A stretch of 64,000 nt of DNA from Micromonospora sp. WMMD1155 (GCF_029581275.1 NZ_CP120742.1:5642501-5706500), one strand, 5' to 3'. Numbered from the stretch's first letter, positions 7,798-16,420 are shown. Numbers and translations: made by a program. The notes: generated by a model not told the origin, from the letters alone.

Positions 7798-8631
7798 GTG
7801 GACGTGCGCGGCGACGACGGATGCCGCCTGTGGGTCGAACAGGCCGGAGCGGGGTCGCCGCTGGTGTTCTGTCACGGCGGCCCAGGCCTGTGGGACTATC
7901 TCGGCCCGGTAGCCCGGCTGCTCGACGAGAACGCTCGTATCATCCGCTGGGACCAGCGCGGCTGCGGACGCTCGCAGCGGCGCGGACCGTACCGTCTCGA
8001 CCGCTTCGTCGCCGACCTCGACGCGGTACGAGACCAGGTGGCCGGGCCGCGAACGGCTCTCCTGGGTCACTCCTGGGGCGCACACCTCGCGTTGCGGTAC
8101 GCCATCGAACATCCCGAGCGAGTCAGCCATCTGATCTACGTCTCCGGGACCGGCATCGACCCCGATAACGGCTGGCACCCGCACTACAAGCGGAACCTGA
8201 GGCTGCGGCTCGGGCCTCAACTGGACCGGTGGGAGGCCCTCAGCGCCCACGCCCGTACGCCTGCGGAGGAACGTGAGCAGGCGGTCCTCCAGTGGTCGGC
8301 CGACTTCGCCGAGCAGCGCACAGCACTCGACCACGCGGAGAGGATGGCCACGCCATGGCTGGGCATCAACCGCGAGTGCAACCAGGCCCTCAACAGGGAA
8401 GTCAAGCAGGAACTCCGCAATTCCGACATGGTCCGGCAGTGTCGGGCGCTGGAACTGCCCGTGCTGATCATCTGCGGCACCGAGGACATTCGTCCCCGCT
8501 GGGCCGTCGACTCGTTGCACCACGCGTTGGTGAACAGCCGACGAGTGAGCCTCGCCGGAGCCAGCCACCATCCGTGGGTCGAGAAACCGGACGATTTCCG
8601 TCGAGCGGTGACTGACTTCCTGAAGCAATAG
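7798..8631 (+). CDS. Alpha/beta hydrolase, proline iminopeptidase-like
   Basis: The 277-residue protein has the oxyanion motif HGGPGLWDY, an arginine-rich WDQRGCGRS segment, nucleophile elbow GHSWGAHLALRYA, the acid in ICGTEDIRPRW and the catalytic His in GASHHPW. HGGPG plus WDQRG is characteristic of the S33 prolyl aminopeptidase group, but many relatives are general esterases. The GTG at 7798 follows a TACTGT box by only five bases, pointing to a leaderless transcript. It is divergent from the ABC exporter. Confidence 0.88.
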   Translation: MDVRGDDGCRLWVEQAGAGSPLVFCHGGPGLWDYLGPVARLLDENARIIRWDQRGCGRSQRRGPYRLDRFVADLDAVRDQVAGPRTALLGHSWGAHLALRYAIEHPERVSHLIYVSGTGIDPDNGWHPHYKRNLRLRLGPQLDRWEALSAHARTPAEEREQAVLQWSADFAEQRTALDHAERMATPWLGINRECNQALNREVKQELRNSDMVRQCRALELPVLIICGTEDIRPRWAVDSLHHALVNSRRVSLAGASHHPWVEKPDDFRRAVTDFLKQ

Positions 8632-8651
8632 GCCTCTTCATAAGGGAGGCC
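8631..8651. terminator. Short hairpin after the hydrolase gene
   Basis: GGCCTC (8631-8636) pairs with GAGGCC (8646-8651) around a 9-base loop directly at the stop codon of the hydrolase. The stem is only six base pairs. It is a weak bidirectional terminator candidate between convergent genes. The stretch to 8786 holds nothing else recognised. Confidence 0.4.
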
Positions 8652-8786
8652 GACCAAGTCTTATGCAGCAGGCCCCTGGGGCCGCCAGACTTTCAGCCAC
8701 TGACCGTGGGTCCTGAATCCGCGACAGCGCTGGTCCGGACGGACTGGTCTGTCGACCCGGCAGGCTGCCAGTCGTCGCGCGCCCTC

Positions 8787-10037
8787 CTACGTTCGTCGGT
8801 GGTAGTGGTTGCGGCGGGGAAGCTGGTCGGGGTCGAGCCAGGCCGGTGGCACGAACTCGGGCCGCCCATCGTCGCCGAGGCGCACTGTCCACTGGCTGTG
8901 GTGGACGTGTCGGTGGTGGTGGCCGCAGAGCAGGACGGCGTTGGTGAGGTTGGTGGGGCCGCCGTCGGCCCAGTGGCGAATGTGGTGGGCGGCGCACCAG
9001 CGTGGTGGTCGGTCGCAGCCGGGGAACGCGCAGCCGCCGTCGCGTAGCACGAGGGCTCGTCGCAGCGGGCCGGTGATGAGTCGGCGTTGTCGACCCACGT
9101 CGAGGACCTGGCCGGCGCCGCCGAGGACGGCGGGCAGAATGGTGGCGTCGCAGGCGAGCCGGCGCACCGTGTCGGGGGTGAGGTGGAGGCCGATGTCGAG
9201 GGCGCCGGCGCCCAGCTGCCGGGTCAGCGCGTCGAAGCTGGTGGTCACGACGATCTGGGTGGGGTCGCCGCCGCTGTCGGGCAGCTCGCCGGTGCGCAGC
9301 GCGAGTCGGCAGACGTCGGCGAGGGCGTCGTGGCGGCGTTGCCCCGGGCTGCGGGCGTCGTCGGGTCCGGCGGGTGCGCTGAGTGGGTCGATCGCGGCGC
9401 GCAGCAGACCGGCGGCCTCCGCGTCGAGGATGCCGGTGAGCCGCAGCCGCCCGTCGGTCTGCTCGGACAGGGTGAGGTGTCGGTCGCGGGTGGCGCGGGC
9501 GTCCTCGGCGGCGAGGGCAGCTTTGGCAGCGGCGTCGGCGAGATCGGGGGCGACGTGGTCGAGGATGCGGGTGCCCATCCGACGCAGCAGGGTGGGGTCG
9601 AACTGCCCGGCCCACTCGACCAGCACGCCGACGGCCTTGTCGGCCACCTCGGCGCCCGCCGTCACCGTCACGGTGGTGGCCGTGTCGGCGATGACCCGCG
9701 CCTGCCCCTGGGTGACGGCGCCGTCGGCCAGCGCGTGTCGGATGGCGGGGTTGCCGGTGTCCAGGGTGGTGGCGAGGTCGACCAGGCGGCGGGCGGCGGG
9801 AACGGTCATGCGCAGTCGTTCGCGTAGCCACACGGCGGTGGTGGAGGCGCCGTGGGCGCGGGCGGTGCCGCGGCCGTCGATCTCACGGACCAGGGTCAGG
9901 GTGACGGCGGCGAGGCGTTGCTGCAGGCGGTGCGCGGCGTCGAGCGCGGCGATCAGTTCATGCTCGGTGAGAGGCCAGGCGGCCGCGTCGACGCAGGCGG
10001 CGACCGCGTCGTCTGCCTGCGCCAACTCCTCGACCAT
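8787..10037 (-). CDS. DUF222 / HNH endonuclease family protein (13E12-like)
   Basis: The 416-residue protein has an N-terminal DUF222 helical region and a C-terminal HNH zinc-finger nuclease domain: RDGGCAFPGCDRPPRWCAAHHIRHWADGGPTNLTNAVLLCGHHHRHVH, with two Cys pairs and the AHHI..H..N..H catalytic pattern. Members are abundant in actinobacterial genomes, often as repeated (13E12) families, and are thought to behave like selfish or defence-linked nucleases, though the role is not established. A TAGTCT box six bases before the ATG suggests a leaderless message. Confidence 0.9.
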   Translation of the reverse strand: MVEELAQADDAVAACVDAAAWPLTEHELIAALDAAHRLQQRLAAVTLTLVREIDGRGTARAHGASTTAVWLRERLRMTVPAARRLVDLATTLDTGNPAIRHALADGAVTQGQARVIADTATTVTVTAGAEVADKAVGVLVEWAGQFDPTLLRRMGTRILDHVAPDLADAAAKAALAAEDARATRDRHLTLSEQTDGRLRLTGILDAEAAGLLRAAIDPLSAPAGPDDARSPGQRRHDALADVCRLALRTGELPDSGGDPTQIVVTTSFDALTRQLGAGALDIGLHLTPDTVRRLACDATILPAVLGGAGQVLDVGRQRRLITGPLRRALVLRDGGCAFPGCDRPPRWCAAHHIRHWADGGPTNLTNAVLLCGHHHRHVHHSQWTVRLGDDGRPEFVPPAWLDPDQLPRRNHYHRRT

Positions 10038-10219
10038 GACCAGAGACTAGAACAGGTGTACGACAAACTTCAGTCATCAAGATCGATCGCCGCCAGGCGG
10101 GGGAGCAGAGGTCCCTGAGGGGTGTTGTCAGGCGATGACGTGGTCGACGGAATCGCGGGTGCGGTGATCGACAGATTGGGGTGGGTGCGTCGCCATTGCC
10201 ACTCGGCCGGCGGTGACGG

Positions 10220-10567
10220 TCACAGGCCGGCGTGCATGGTCAGGCTCTGCCGCAGGTGGAGTTTCGGCCGGGACCCGACGATCGAACCGACGACCTCGCC
10301 CCCACGGAACACCAGCAGCGTCGGCAGGGACATGACCCCGTATCGCCGGGTGGCCTGCGGGTTGTCGTCGGAGTTGAGCTTGGCGATGACCATCCGGTCG
10401 CCGAACTCCTGCGCCAGCTCGACGAGACTCTTCTCGATCATCTTGCACGGCGGGCACCACTCCGCCCAGAAGTCGACCACGACGGGCCGGTCGCTGGTCA
10501 GCACCAGCTCGGCGAACGTGTCGTCGGTGACGGTGATCAGGGAGCTGACGCTCGTTTCCTGGGGCAT
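10220..10567 (-). CDS. Thioredoxin
   Basis: The 115-residue protein is a single thioredoxin fold with active site FWAEWCPPCKMIEK (a CPPC variant of the usual CGPC), the cis-proline loop MSLPTLL and the final strand VFRGGEVVGSIVG. It would reduce disulfides in cytoplasmic proteins. Its ATG lies 31 bases inside the 3' end of the upstream MerR gene, so the two are cotranscribed and probably co-regulated. The CPPC motif usually shifts the redox potential and may mark a specialised target. Confidence 0.93.
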   Translation of the reverse strand: MPQETSVSSLITVTDDTFAELVLTSDRPVVVDFWAEWCPPCKMIEKSLVELAQEFGDRMVIAKLNSDDNPQATRRYGVMSLPTLLVFRGGEVVGSIVGSRPKLHLRQSLTMHAGL

Positions 10568-10929
10568 GTGTCCTCCCGGTGCGCGATGGCGTGGGTGAGC
10601 TGGGTGTGCAACTGCTGACGGACCGCTCCGAGCCGATCGAGGTAGTCGTCGACCTCGGCGAGCTTGCGTCGCAGCACCAGCACGGAATCGGGACAGACGT
10701 CGCCGGACGCGTTGCCCGCCCGCAGGCAGGCGACGAACGGACGGACGTCGTCGAGGCCGAAGCCGACGTCGAGCAGCGCGCGGATCTCCTGGACGACCCG
10801 TAGCTCCGCCTCGTCGTAGACGCGGTATCCGTTCGCCGAGCGCTGCGGGTGTACCAACCCGTGGGCTTCGTAGTAACGCAGCGTCCGGGTGCTCGTGCCG
10901 GTCCGTTCCGCCAGCTCGCCGATCAGCAT
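10537..10929 (-). CDS. MerR-family regulator of the adjacent thioredoxin
   Basis: The 130-residue protein has the MerR winged helix MLIGELAERTGTSTRTLRYYEAHGLVHPQRSANGYRVYD followed by a dimerisation coiled coil. Three cysteines (FVACLRAG, GDVCPDSV, EDTCPRKR) could sense oxidants or metals. Together with the overlapping thioredoxin gene this forms a likely redox-responsive unit that controls its own promoter. GGAGG stands close before the ATG. The effector is not known from sequence; metal or thiol stress are alternatives. Confidence 0.88.
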   Translation of the reverse strand: MLIGELAERTGTSTRTLRYYEAHGLVHPQRSANGYRVYDEAELRVVQEIRALLDVGFGLDDVRPFVACLRAGNASGDVCPDSVLVLRRKLAEVDDYLDRLGAVRQQLHTQLTHAIAHREDTCPRKRASAP

Positions 10930-10966
10930 CAGACCTCCTCGACCAGCCTGCCGCGACCAGGCTAAA

Positions 10967-10986
10967 CCTTGTCGTCAGCGTCAAGG
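10967..10986 (-). promoter_or_regulatory. MerR-type operator/promoter for the MerR-thioredoxin operon
   Basis: CCTTGTC (10967-10973) and GTCAAGG (10980-10986) form an inverted repeat with one mismatch around six bases. On the minus strand the repeat contains TTGACG as a -35-like box, with TAGCCT 14 bases further on. MerR proteins typically bind a dyad lying between the -35 and -10 boxes. The spacing here is not the canonical 19 bp, so the exact -10 is uncertain. Confidence 0.5.
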
Positions 10987-11000
10987 CAAGACTGCTCCCG

Positions 11001-11039
11001 GCCCCGAGCACGACTCGGGGCGCCGCCGAAGCGGCGCCC
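11001..11039 (-). terminator. Two overlapping hairpins downstream of the chitosanase gene
   Basis: Stem 1 pairs GCCCCGAG (11001-11008) with CTCGGGGC (11014-11021). Stem 2 pairs GGGCGCCGC (11018-11026) with GCGGCGCCC (11031-11039) around a CGAA tetraloop. The stems share four bases, so full forms exclude each other. Position just past the chitosanase stop indicates a terminator. Confidence 0.7.
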
Positions 11040-11053
11040 TGAGCGTGCGTGCG

Positions 11054-12259
11054 TCAACCGATGCGGAACTGGTCGCCGTAGACGGCGAAGACCAGCGGCG
11101 TGTTCAGGTTGAAGTTGCCGTTGTTGAGGAACACCCGCTGGGCGGTGTCGACGCGGGAGGTGTCGGAGTGGGCCTCCTCCTTCTTCATCTCGATGACCCG
11201 CTCGTCGAGGAACGCGTTGAGCCAGGTCCGCTCGTCGCCGCCCTGGGCCGGGGGCTTCGCCCGGGCGAGGGCGCGGTTGCGGATCTGACGCATGCCCTCG
11301 TACCCGTGCATGACGGCCGCGTCGTAGTAGGCGAACTGGCCGAGCGCCCGGACCTGGTCGTTCTTGCCGTCACGGACCGACGGGTTGAAGTAGACGCGGT
11401 CCCGCTCGGCCTCCTGGGCGGCCCGGAAGACCGAGTCGTCGGCCGCCGTGCGCCAGTCGCGGGGGAAGTTCGGGTCGAGGCCCGAGTGCGAGGGGGTGCC
11501 GTTGACGGCGCGCAGCGCGGGCAGGTAGCCGGCCAGCACGTTGCCCGGCTTGGTGTTCGTGTACGCCTGGACCAGTTCGAGCATGTCGCCGGTGCCGGAG
11601 CAGAAGCCGATGATGCCGGCGGTGTAACCGCGTCCGTCGCCGATGTCCTCGATGTAGGAGAACTGGGCACGCCAGTCGAGGGAGGAGTTCTCCGCCGCCG
11701 AGACGAGCTGCATGGCGACGTCCTTCTTCGTCGGGTCGTCGAGGTTGGTCCCGGCCGGGGTGGTGGGCGGCGGGGTGCTGCCGCCGCCGGGCAGGGTCCA
11801 CTGCTGGTTGGAGGTGCCGCCGCAGGTCCAGATCTGCAACCGGGCGCCGTTGGCGGTGCTGCGGTCGGTGACGTCGAGGCACTTACCGGAGCCGGAGTTG
11901 ACGAGAGCGCCGTTGCTGGCGGTCCACTTCTGCGCGGCGGTGCCGTTGCAGTCGTACAGCTGGATCTTGGCACCGTTGGCGGTCGACGCGGCGGTGACGT
12001 CGAGGCACTTGCCGAGCGCGCGGATCGAGGTGTCGGTGTTGCCGACGGTCCACGTCTGGGCCGCGCTGCCGTTGCAGTCGTAGAGCTGGACGGCCGTGCC
12101 GTTGGCCGAGTTGGCGCCGGCCACGTCGACGCACTTGCCGGCGAGGCCGGTGATCGGGCCGGCGGTGGCGGCGCTCGCCGACGGCAGGCCGTAGCCGACG
12201 GCGGCGACACCGATCAGCAGGGTGCCGGCGACATAGGCGGCTGTTCTTCTGTGCACCAT
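11054..12259 (-). CDS. Secreted GH46 chitosanase with N-terminal ricin-type lectin domain
   Basis: The 401-residue precursor has a signal peptide ending near SASA, a ricin B (CBM13) domain of three repeats (GKCLDV...QLYDCNG..AQ.W, residues about 35-160), a Pro/Thr linker, and a GH46 catalytic domain of about 230 residues. The region SLDWRAQFSYIEDIGDGRGYTAGIIGFCSGTGD carries the family's catalytic Glu and Asp. It would hydrolyse chitosan outside the cell. The start at 12259 places the signal peptide directly at the N-terminus; a longer frame would add a poor leader. Confidence 0.93.
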   Translation of the reverse strand: MVHRRTAAYVAGTLLIGVAAVGYGLPSASAATAGPITGLAGKCVDVAGANSANGTAVQLYDCNGSAAQTWTVGNTDTSIRALGKCLDVTAASTANGAKIQLYDCNGTAAQKWTASNGALVNSGSGKCLDVTDRSTANGARLQIWTCGGTSNQQWTLPGGGSTPPPTTPAGTNLDDPTKKDVAMQLVSAAENSSLDWRAQFSYIEDIGDGRGYTAGIIGFCSGTGDMLELVQAYTNTKPGNVLAGYLPALRAVNGTPSHSGLDPNFPRDWRTAADDSVFRAAQEAERDRVYFNPSVRDGKNDQVRALGQFAYYDAAVMHGYEGMRQIRNRALARAKPPAQGGDERTWLNAFLDERVIEMKKEEAHSDTSRVDTAQRVFLNNGNFNLNTPLVFAVYGDQFRIG

Positions 12260-12351
12260 GGGGGTCCTCGGGGAAGGGGCGGCGCGCCGCCGGCCGGTCG
12301 GTGGCCCGGCGCGGCCCATCGGCCCCGGCGGGCACCGCGAGCAACAGGAAA

Positions 12352-12389
12352 CTGTATTAACAGATATCAGTACGTCGGTGGGCCGTCAA
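12352..12389 (-). promoter_or_regulatory. Chitosanase promoter with overlapping dyad
   Basis: On the minus strand TTGACG (12389-12384), a 17-bp spacer and TATCTG (12366-12361) make a good vegetative promoter. CTGT-ATTA-ACAG (12352-12363) is an inverted repeat covering the downstream edge of the -10 box, a typical repressor site. The leader would be about 95 bases. The rest of the gap to the lipoprotein gene at 12539 holds no other gene. Confidence 0.6.
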
Positions 12390-12538
12390 TCGACGTCAGC
12401 CGTCCGTGACGAGGCATGTTCACCTCGTTGACGGCTACCCGAGAACTCGATGCCCGGACCCCACAGTTAGATGTCGTCAGCAGTGCCGCGTCCCGAGCGA
12501 ACCGACCTGGGACGGCACCGAGACGCAAGGAGTGCTCC

Positions 12539-13147
12539 ATGGCAGTCGACCCCCGCCGTACCCGGCCGCTCCGGGCCACGGCCGCCGCCGTGCTCGCCGT
12601 GGCGGCGCTGTCCGCCTGCGGCGGCCCTGACGGCGCCGACCCGGTCGGCGCGCCCGCCGCGAGCAGCGCCGCCGCGCCGATGGACGCGGCGGCCCCGCCG
12701 GTCAAGGGCAAGCTGCGCGGGTACGGCACGGTCCGGCAACTCACCGAGACCGCGGACCTGGTGGTACGGGGTGAGGTCGAGCCGACCGGTTTCCGGGTCG
12801 ACGAGGTGCTGCGCGCGGCCGCCGGATCGACCGTGCGGGCCGGAGCGCACATCACGCTCGCCGGCCTGCCCGGAGGCGTGCCGGACATGGCCCACATGTC
12901 CGCGCTGGAACCGGGTCAGGTCGCGGTGCTCTACCTCGCCGAGGACCCGGCCGCCCCGACGTTCCGCACGCTCAGCGGGGACTTCGGCGTGTTCGACGTG
13001 ACCGGGGCCGGTGACGACGCGGTCGCGGCGTCCCGCTCGCAGGCCATGGCGGTCAGCGGCCTGGTCACCGAGGACCCGGCCGCGTCGGGCCACGGCTTCC
13101 GCACCACCCTCGGCCAACTCCGCGCCGTCGCCGCCCAGGTCGAATAG
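12539..13147 (+). CDS. Putative lipoprotein of unknown function
   Basis: The 202-residue product has a basic N-terminus, a hydrophobic stretch and the lipobox LSAC (AALSACGG), so it should be anchored outside the membrane through its Cys near residue 28. The mature part (residues about 60-200) contains VRQLTETADLVVRGEVE and VLYLAEDP segments, resembling small secreted beta-rich domains of unknown role. AAGGAG precedes the ATG by seven bases. A perfect 15-bp hairpin ends the transcription unit. Confidence 0.78.
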   Translation: MAVDPRRTRPLRATAAAVLAVAALSACGGPDGADPVGAPAASSAAAPMDAAAPPVKGKLRGYGTVRQLTETADLVVRGEVEPTGFRVDEVLRAAAGSTVRAGAHITLAGLPGGVPDMAHMSALEPGQVAVLYLAEDPAAPTFRTLSGDFGVFDVTGAGDDAVAASRSQAMAVSGLVTEDPAASGHGFRTTLGQLRAVAAQVE

Positions 13148-13157
13148 CACTGCTGGA

Positions 13158-13190
13158 ACGCGGACGGCACCCGCCGGGTGCCGTCCGCGT
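13158..13190. terminator. Bidirectional terminator between lipoprotein and GH43 genes
   Basis: A perfect 15-bp stem (13158-13172 with 13176-13190, ACGCGGACGGCACCC) with a 3-base loop fills the gap between two convergent genes, ending three bases before the GH43 stop. Confidence 0.88.
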
Positions 13191-13192
13191 GC

Positions 13193-14818
13193 TCACTGCT
13201 CCCGGTAGGTGGCCAGGTCGAAGTCGGCGTACGCGCCGTCGCCGCCGAGATCCTGCACCCACAGGCCGAGGAACGACCCGGTGAAGCCCCACGCCGCCGG
13301 CTCACCGTCGATGATCAGCGCGGCGTGCTCGTCGGACAGGATCGTCGCGTCCAGGTCGACGCCCGCGGGCTGCCAACCGGCGCCGAGGTCGTAGTCGAAA
13401 CGCACCACCGGCCCGTCGAACACGGCCCGCAGGCCGACCCGGGTGACGCCGCCGACGTCAACGGTCAGATCCGGGTACGGGGTGCGCCTCCCGTTGTCGG
13501 AGCTGAGCAACTCCAGCACCGTCCGCCCGTCGTCGTCGCGGGTCACGTAGAGGTGGTGCCAGTTCAGGGTGTTGTAGTACGCCGTGATCCCGGCGAGCTG
13601 CCGGTGGTCGGCGGGGTCGAACTCCACCACGGTCTCCAGCGAGCAGTGCATCGCCTCGACGCGTCGCGCGACCAGGCTCGGGGCCTGCCGCCCGACCGGC
13701 GACTGCCCGCCGTGGATCCGCAGGTACGACGGGCGGGCGTGCAGGTCGACCCAGTCGGTGGTGGCCGGTCGGCGCAGCGTCGACCAGCACAGGCCCAGCT
13801 CGGGGGCGTCGAAGTGGTCGGTCTCGGGCTCCGCCGGCCACGGGTGCGCGGGCAGGTCGGGTGCGACGACCTCGTCCGCCGGGACCCCTCCGGCGATCTT
13901 CGGCCACTCACCCGACGGCCACTCGACCCGCTGGATCGCGGTCTCCCGGCCGAGCACGCAACTGCCCAGCGGGGAGTAGGGGCGGCCCACCAGGTGGGCC
14001 AGGTACCACTCGTCGGTCTGGGTGCGAACCAGGCTGCCGTGACCGGCCTTCTGCAACCGCAGGTCAGGGCGACCGACGGAGGTCAGCAGCGGCCCGTCCG
14101 GATCGACCTCGTACGGCCCGAACAGCTCCCGGGACCGCGCCACGGTGACCTGGTGCTCCCAACTGGTGCCGCCCTCGGCGGTGATCAGCCAGTACCACCC
14201 GTCGTGGCGGTAGATGTGCGGGCCCTCGGTGAGGCCGACCGCGGTGCCGGTGAACAGCATGCGCGGGCTGCCGACCAGCCGACGCTCGGCCCGGTCGTAC
14301 TGCTGGATCTCGATGCCGCCGAAGCGGTCCCGGCCGGGTCGCCAGTCCGCGCTCATGCTCAGCAGCCAACTGGTGCCGTCCTCGTCGTGGAACAGCGCCG
14401 CGTCGAAGCCACGCCCGTGCAGTTTCACCGGGTCCGACCAGGGGCCGGCGATGTCCTCGGCGGTGACCAGGAAGTTCTGCGGATCCCAGTAACCGCTGGC
14501 GAAGCTGGCCACGTCGCTGTAGACGAGGTAGAACAGACCGTCGTGGTAGGTCAGGTCGGGTGCCCACACGCCGTTGGAGTCACCGCAGCCACGCAGGTCG
14601 AGCAGGCGGCGGTCGGTGATGACCCCGCTCAAAGTGCGCCAGTTCACGAGATCACGCGAATGGTGCACACGCACGCCCGGATACCACTCGAAGGTCGAGG
14701 TAGCCAGGTAGTAGTCGTCGTCGACCCGCAGGATCGACGGATCCGGGTGGAATCCGGCGAGGACGGGGTTGCGGATCGACCGGGTAGCGGTCGCCACGTT
14801 AGCGATGTCGGTCGACAC
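13193..14818 (-). CDS. GH43 beta-xylosidase / arabinofuranosidase
   Basis: The 541-residue enzyme has no signal peptide and so is cytoplasmic. It has the five-blade GH43 domain with the catalytic base Asp in AGFHPDPSI, the pKa-modulating Asp in GFDAALFHDEDG and the acid Glu in LTEGPHIY, followed by a C-terminal beta-sandwich (from about residue 335) typical of XynB-like GH43 enzymes. It would hydrolyse imported xylo- or arabino-oligosaccharides. The start is GTG with GAGGAG nine bases before. It is divergent from the ABC importer, sharing its control region. Confidence 0.93.
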   Translation of the reverse strand: MSTDIANVATATRSIRNPVLAGFHPDPSILRVDDDYYLATSTFEWYPGVRVHHSRDLVNWRTLSGVITDRRLLDLRGCGDSNGVWAPDLTYHDGLFYLVYSDVASFASGYWDPQNFLVTAEDIAGPWSDPVKLHGRGFDAALFHDEDGTSWLLSMSADWRPGRDRFGGIEIQQYDRAERRLVGSPRMLFTGTAVGLTEGPHIYRHDGWYWLITAEGGTSWEHQVTVARSRELFGPYEVDPDGPLLTSVGRPDLRLQKAGHGSLVRTQTDEWYLAHLVGRPYSPLGSCVLGRETAIQRVEWPSGEWPKIAGGVPADEVVAPDLPAHPWPAEPETDHFDAPELGLCWSTLRRPATTDWVDLHARPSYLRIHGGQSPVGRQAPSLVARRVEAMHCSLETVVEFDPADHRQLAGITAYYNTLNWHHLYVTRDDDGRTVLELLSSDNGRRTPYPDLTVDVGGVTRVGLRAVFDGPVVRFDYDLGAGWQPAGVDLDATILSDEHAALIIDGEPAAWGFTGSFLGLWVQDLGGDGAYADFDLATYREQ

Positions 14819-14844
14819 GAAGGGCTCCTCTGGACGGGCTGTCT

Positions 14845-14859
14845 GGAACTTCCGGAAAC
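14845..14859 (-). promoter_or_regulatory. LacI operator candidate 1 of the xylan locus
   Basis: GGAACTTCCGGAAAC contains the palindromic core TTCCGGAA. It lies 27 bases upstream of the GH43 start on the minus strand. The GAAnnTTCCGG part recurs at 14990 and 18277, near the importer gene and the LacI gene of the same locus. Confidence 0.55.
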
Positions 14860-14925
14860 TTGCGGTCCCGGATCGCTGAAAGTCCTGCCTACGCTAGCCG
14901 GTCTTTTCGCGATAGGACAGAGGGC

Positions 14926-14954
14926 TTGACCGTTGCGGAAACAGCTCGTAGCGT
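14926..14954 (+). promoter_or_regulatory. Promoter of the ABC importer operon
   Basis: TTGACC (14926-14931) and TAGCGT (14949-14954) are separated by 17 bp. This is the best vegetative promoter between the divergent GH43 and importer genes, and it would give a leader of about 110 bases containing operator candidate 2. Confidence 0.6.
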
Positions 14955-14989
14955 GCCCGCCATCGACCGGTAATACCGGCGAAGCTTTT

Positions 14990-15003
14990 GAAAGTTCCGG
15001 AGA
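14990..15003 (+). promoter_or_regulatory. LacI operator candidate 2 of the xylan locus
   Basis: The stretch GAAAGTTCCGGAG matches operator 1 in GAAnnTTCCGGA and lies downstream of the importer promoter, where a bound repressor would block elongation. A nearby GAAGCTTTTGAAAG may add a half site. Confidence 0.5.
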
Positions 15004-15072
15004 TCCATAGGTTCCCACCACGCCGGCCCGGCCGGCAACCGAGCACCCCGTGAGTTACCGAAGGGATGGATC

Positions 15073-16368
15073 ATGACCTCGCACCTTTCCCGCCGAACGC
15101 TGCTCGGCCTCGCCGGTGCCGGCGCCGGCGCGTACCTGCTGAGCGCCTGTAGCGGTGACGGCGAGTCCAGCGACCCGAACGCCCCGCAGACCATCAACTG
15201 GTGGCACATCCAGAACACCGACCCGATGCTCCCGGTCTGGCAGGCGATGGCCAACGAGTACAAGTCCGCGCACAGCAACGTCACGTTCACCATCCAGCCC
15301 CTGGAGAACGAGGCGTTCAAGGCCAAGCTCACCACCGCCACCCAGGCGGGCGACCCGCCGGACCTGTTCCAGTCCTGGGGCGGTGGCGTGCTGAAGCAGC
15401 AGGTGGACGCGGGCCTGGTCAAGGACCTCACCGACGACGTCAAGGACCTGGTCAAGGGCATCCTGCCCGCGGCCATGGAGCCGTACACGATCGACGGCAA
15501 GATCTACGGCATTCCGTTCGACATCGGCATGGTCGGGTTCTGGTACAACAAGGAGCTCTTCACCCGCGCCGGCATCACCGAGACCCCCACCACCTGGACC
15601 GGCGTGCTCGACGCGGTCCGCAAGCTCAAGGCCGCCGGCATCACTCCGGTCGCGCTGGCCGGCAAGGACAAGTGGCCGGCCCACTTCTACTGGTCCTACC
15701 TCGCGATGCGCATCGGTGGTGTCGACGCGCTGCAGAAGGCCGTCGACAGCAAGAACTTCGACACCCCCGACCTCGTCGCCGCGGGTGAGCGGCTCAAGGA
15801 ACTCGTCGACCTGCAGCCGTTCCAGAAGGGCTTCCTCGGCGCGGAGTTCGGTTCACCCGACGGTCAGGCCGCCACCATGGGCAACGGCAACGCCGGTATG
15901 GAACTGATGGGGCAGTGGGCACCGGCGGTGCAGGCGTCCAGCTCCACCAGCAAGAAGGGCCTCGGCGACAAGCTCGGCTTCTTCCCGTTCCCCTCCGTGG
16001 ACGGCGGTAAGGGTGCCGCGACCGAGGTCTTCGGCGGTGGCAACGGCTTCGCCGTCGGTAAGGACGCGCCGGCCGCCACCATCGACTTCCTGAAGTTCCT
16101 GCTCAGCGTCGAGAACCAGAAGCGCTCCGCGCAGACCGGCGCGGTGAACCCGACGGTCACCGAGGCCACCTCGGCCATCAGCGACCCCAACAACAAGGCC
16201 GTCGCGGAGGCCCTGGCCAAGAACACCGGCTTCCAGCTCTACCTCGACCAGGCGTACGCGCCCGCGCTCGGGCAGCAGATCAACGACAGCGTCGCGGAGA
16301 TCATCGCCGGCAAGAAGTCCCCGGCGGCGATCGTCAAGGACATCACGCAGGTGGCGAAGACCGTCTGA
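15073..16368 (+). CDS. Sugar ABC transporter substrate-binding lipoprotein
   Basis: The 431-residue protein starts with a twin-arginine-like SRRTLLGLAGAGAGAYLLSAC, combining a possible Tat signal with the lipobox LSAC, so it is anchored outside the membrane by Cys near residue 26. The rest is a CUT1-type extracellular solute-binding fold (INWWHIQNTDPMLPVW, PPDLFQSWGGG, GFWYNKELF). It would capture xylo- or arabino-oligosaccharides and deliver them to the two permeases encoded next. No ATPase gene is present; CUT1 systems in actinomycetes usually share MsiK. Confidence 0.92.
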   Translation: MTSHLSRRTLLGLAGAGAGAYLLSACSGDGESSDPNAPQTINWWHIQNTDPMLPVWQAMANEYKSAHSNVTFTIQPLENEAFKAKLTTATQAGDPPDLFQSWGGGVLKQQVDAGLVKDLTDDVKDLVKGILPAAMEPYTIDGKIYGIPFDIGMVGFWYNKELFTRAGITETPTTWTGVLDAVRKLKAAGITPVALAGKDKWPAHFYWSYLAMRIGGVDALQKAVDSKNFDTPDLVAAGERLKELVDLQPFQKGFLGAEFGSPDGQAATMGNGNAGMELMGQWAPAVQASSSTSKKGLGDKLGFFPFPSVDGGKGAATEVFGGGNGFAVGKDAPAATIDFLKFLLSVENQKRSAQTGAVNPTVTEATSAISDPNNKAVAEALAKNTGFQLYLDQAYAPALGQQINDSVAEIIAGKKSPAAIVKDITQVAKTV

Positions 16369-16420
16369 TCGTGACCCGTCACCCGTTCGTAGCCGGCCGT
16401 AGAACCCGAGTGGAGCAGGA

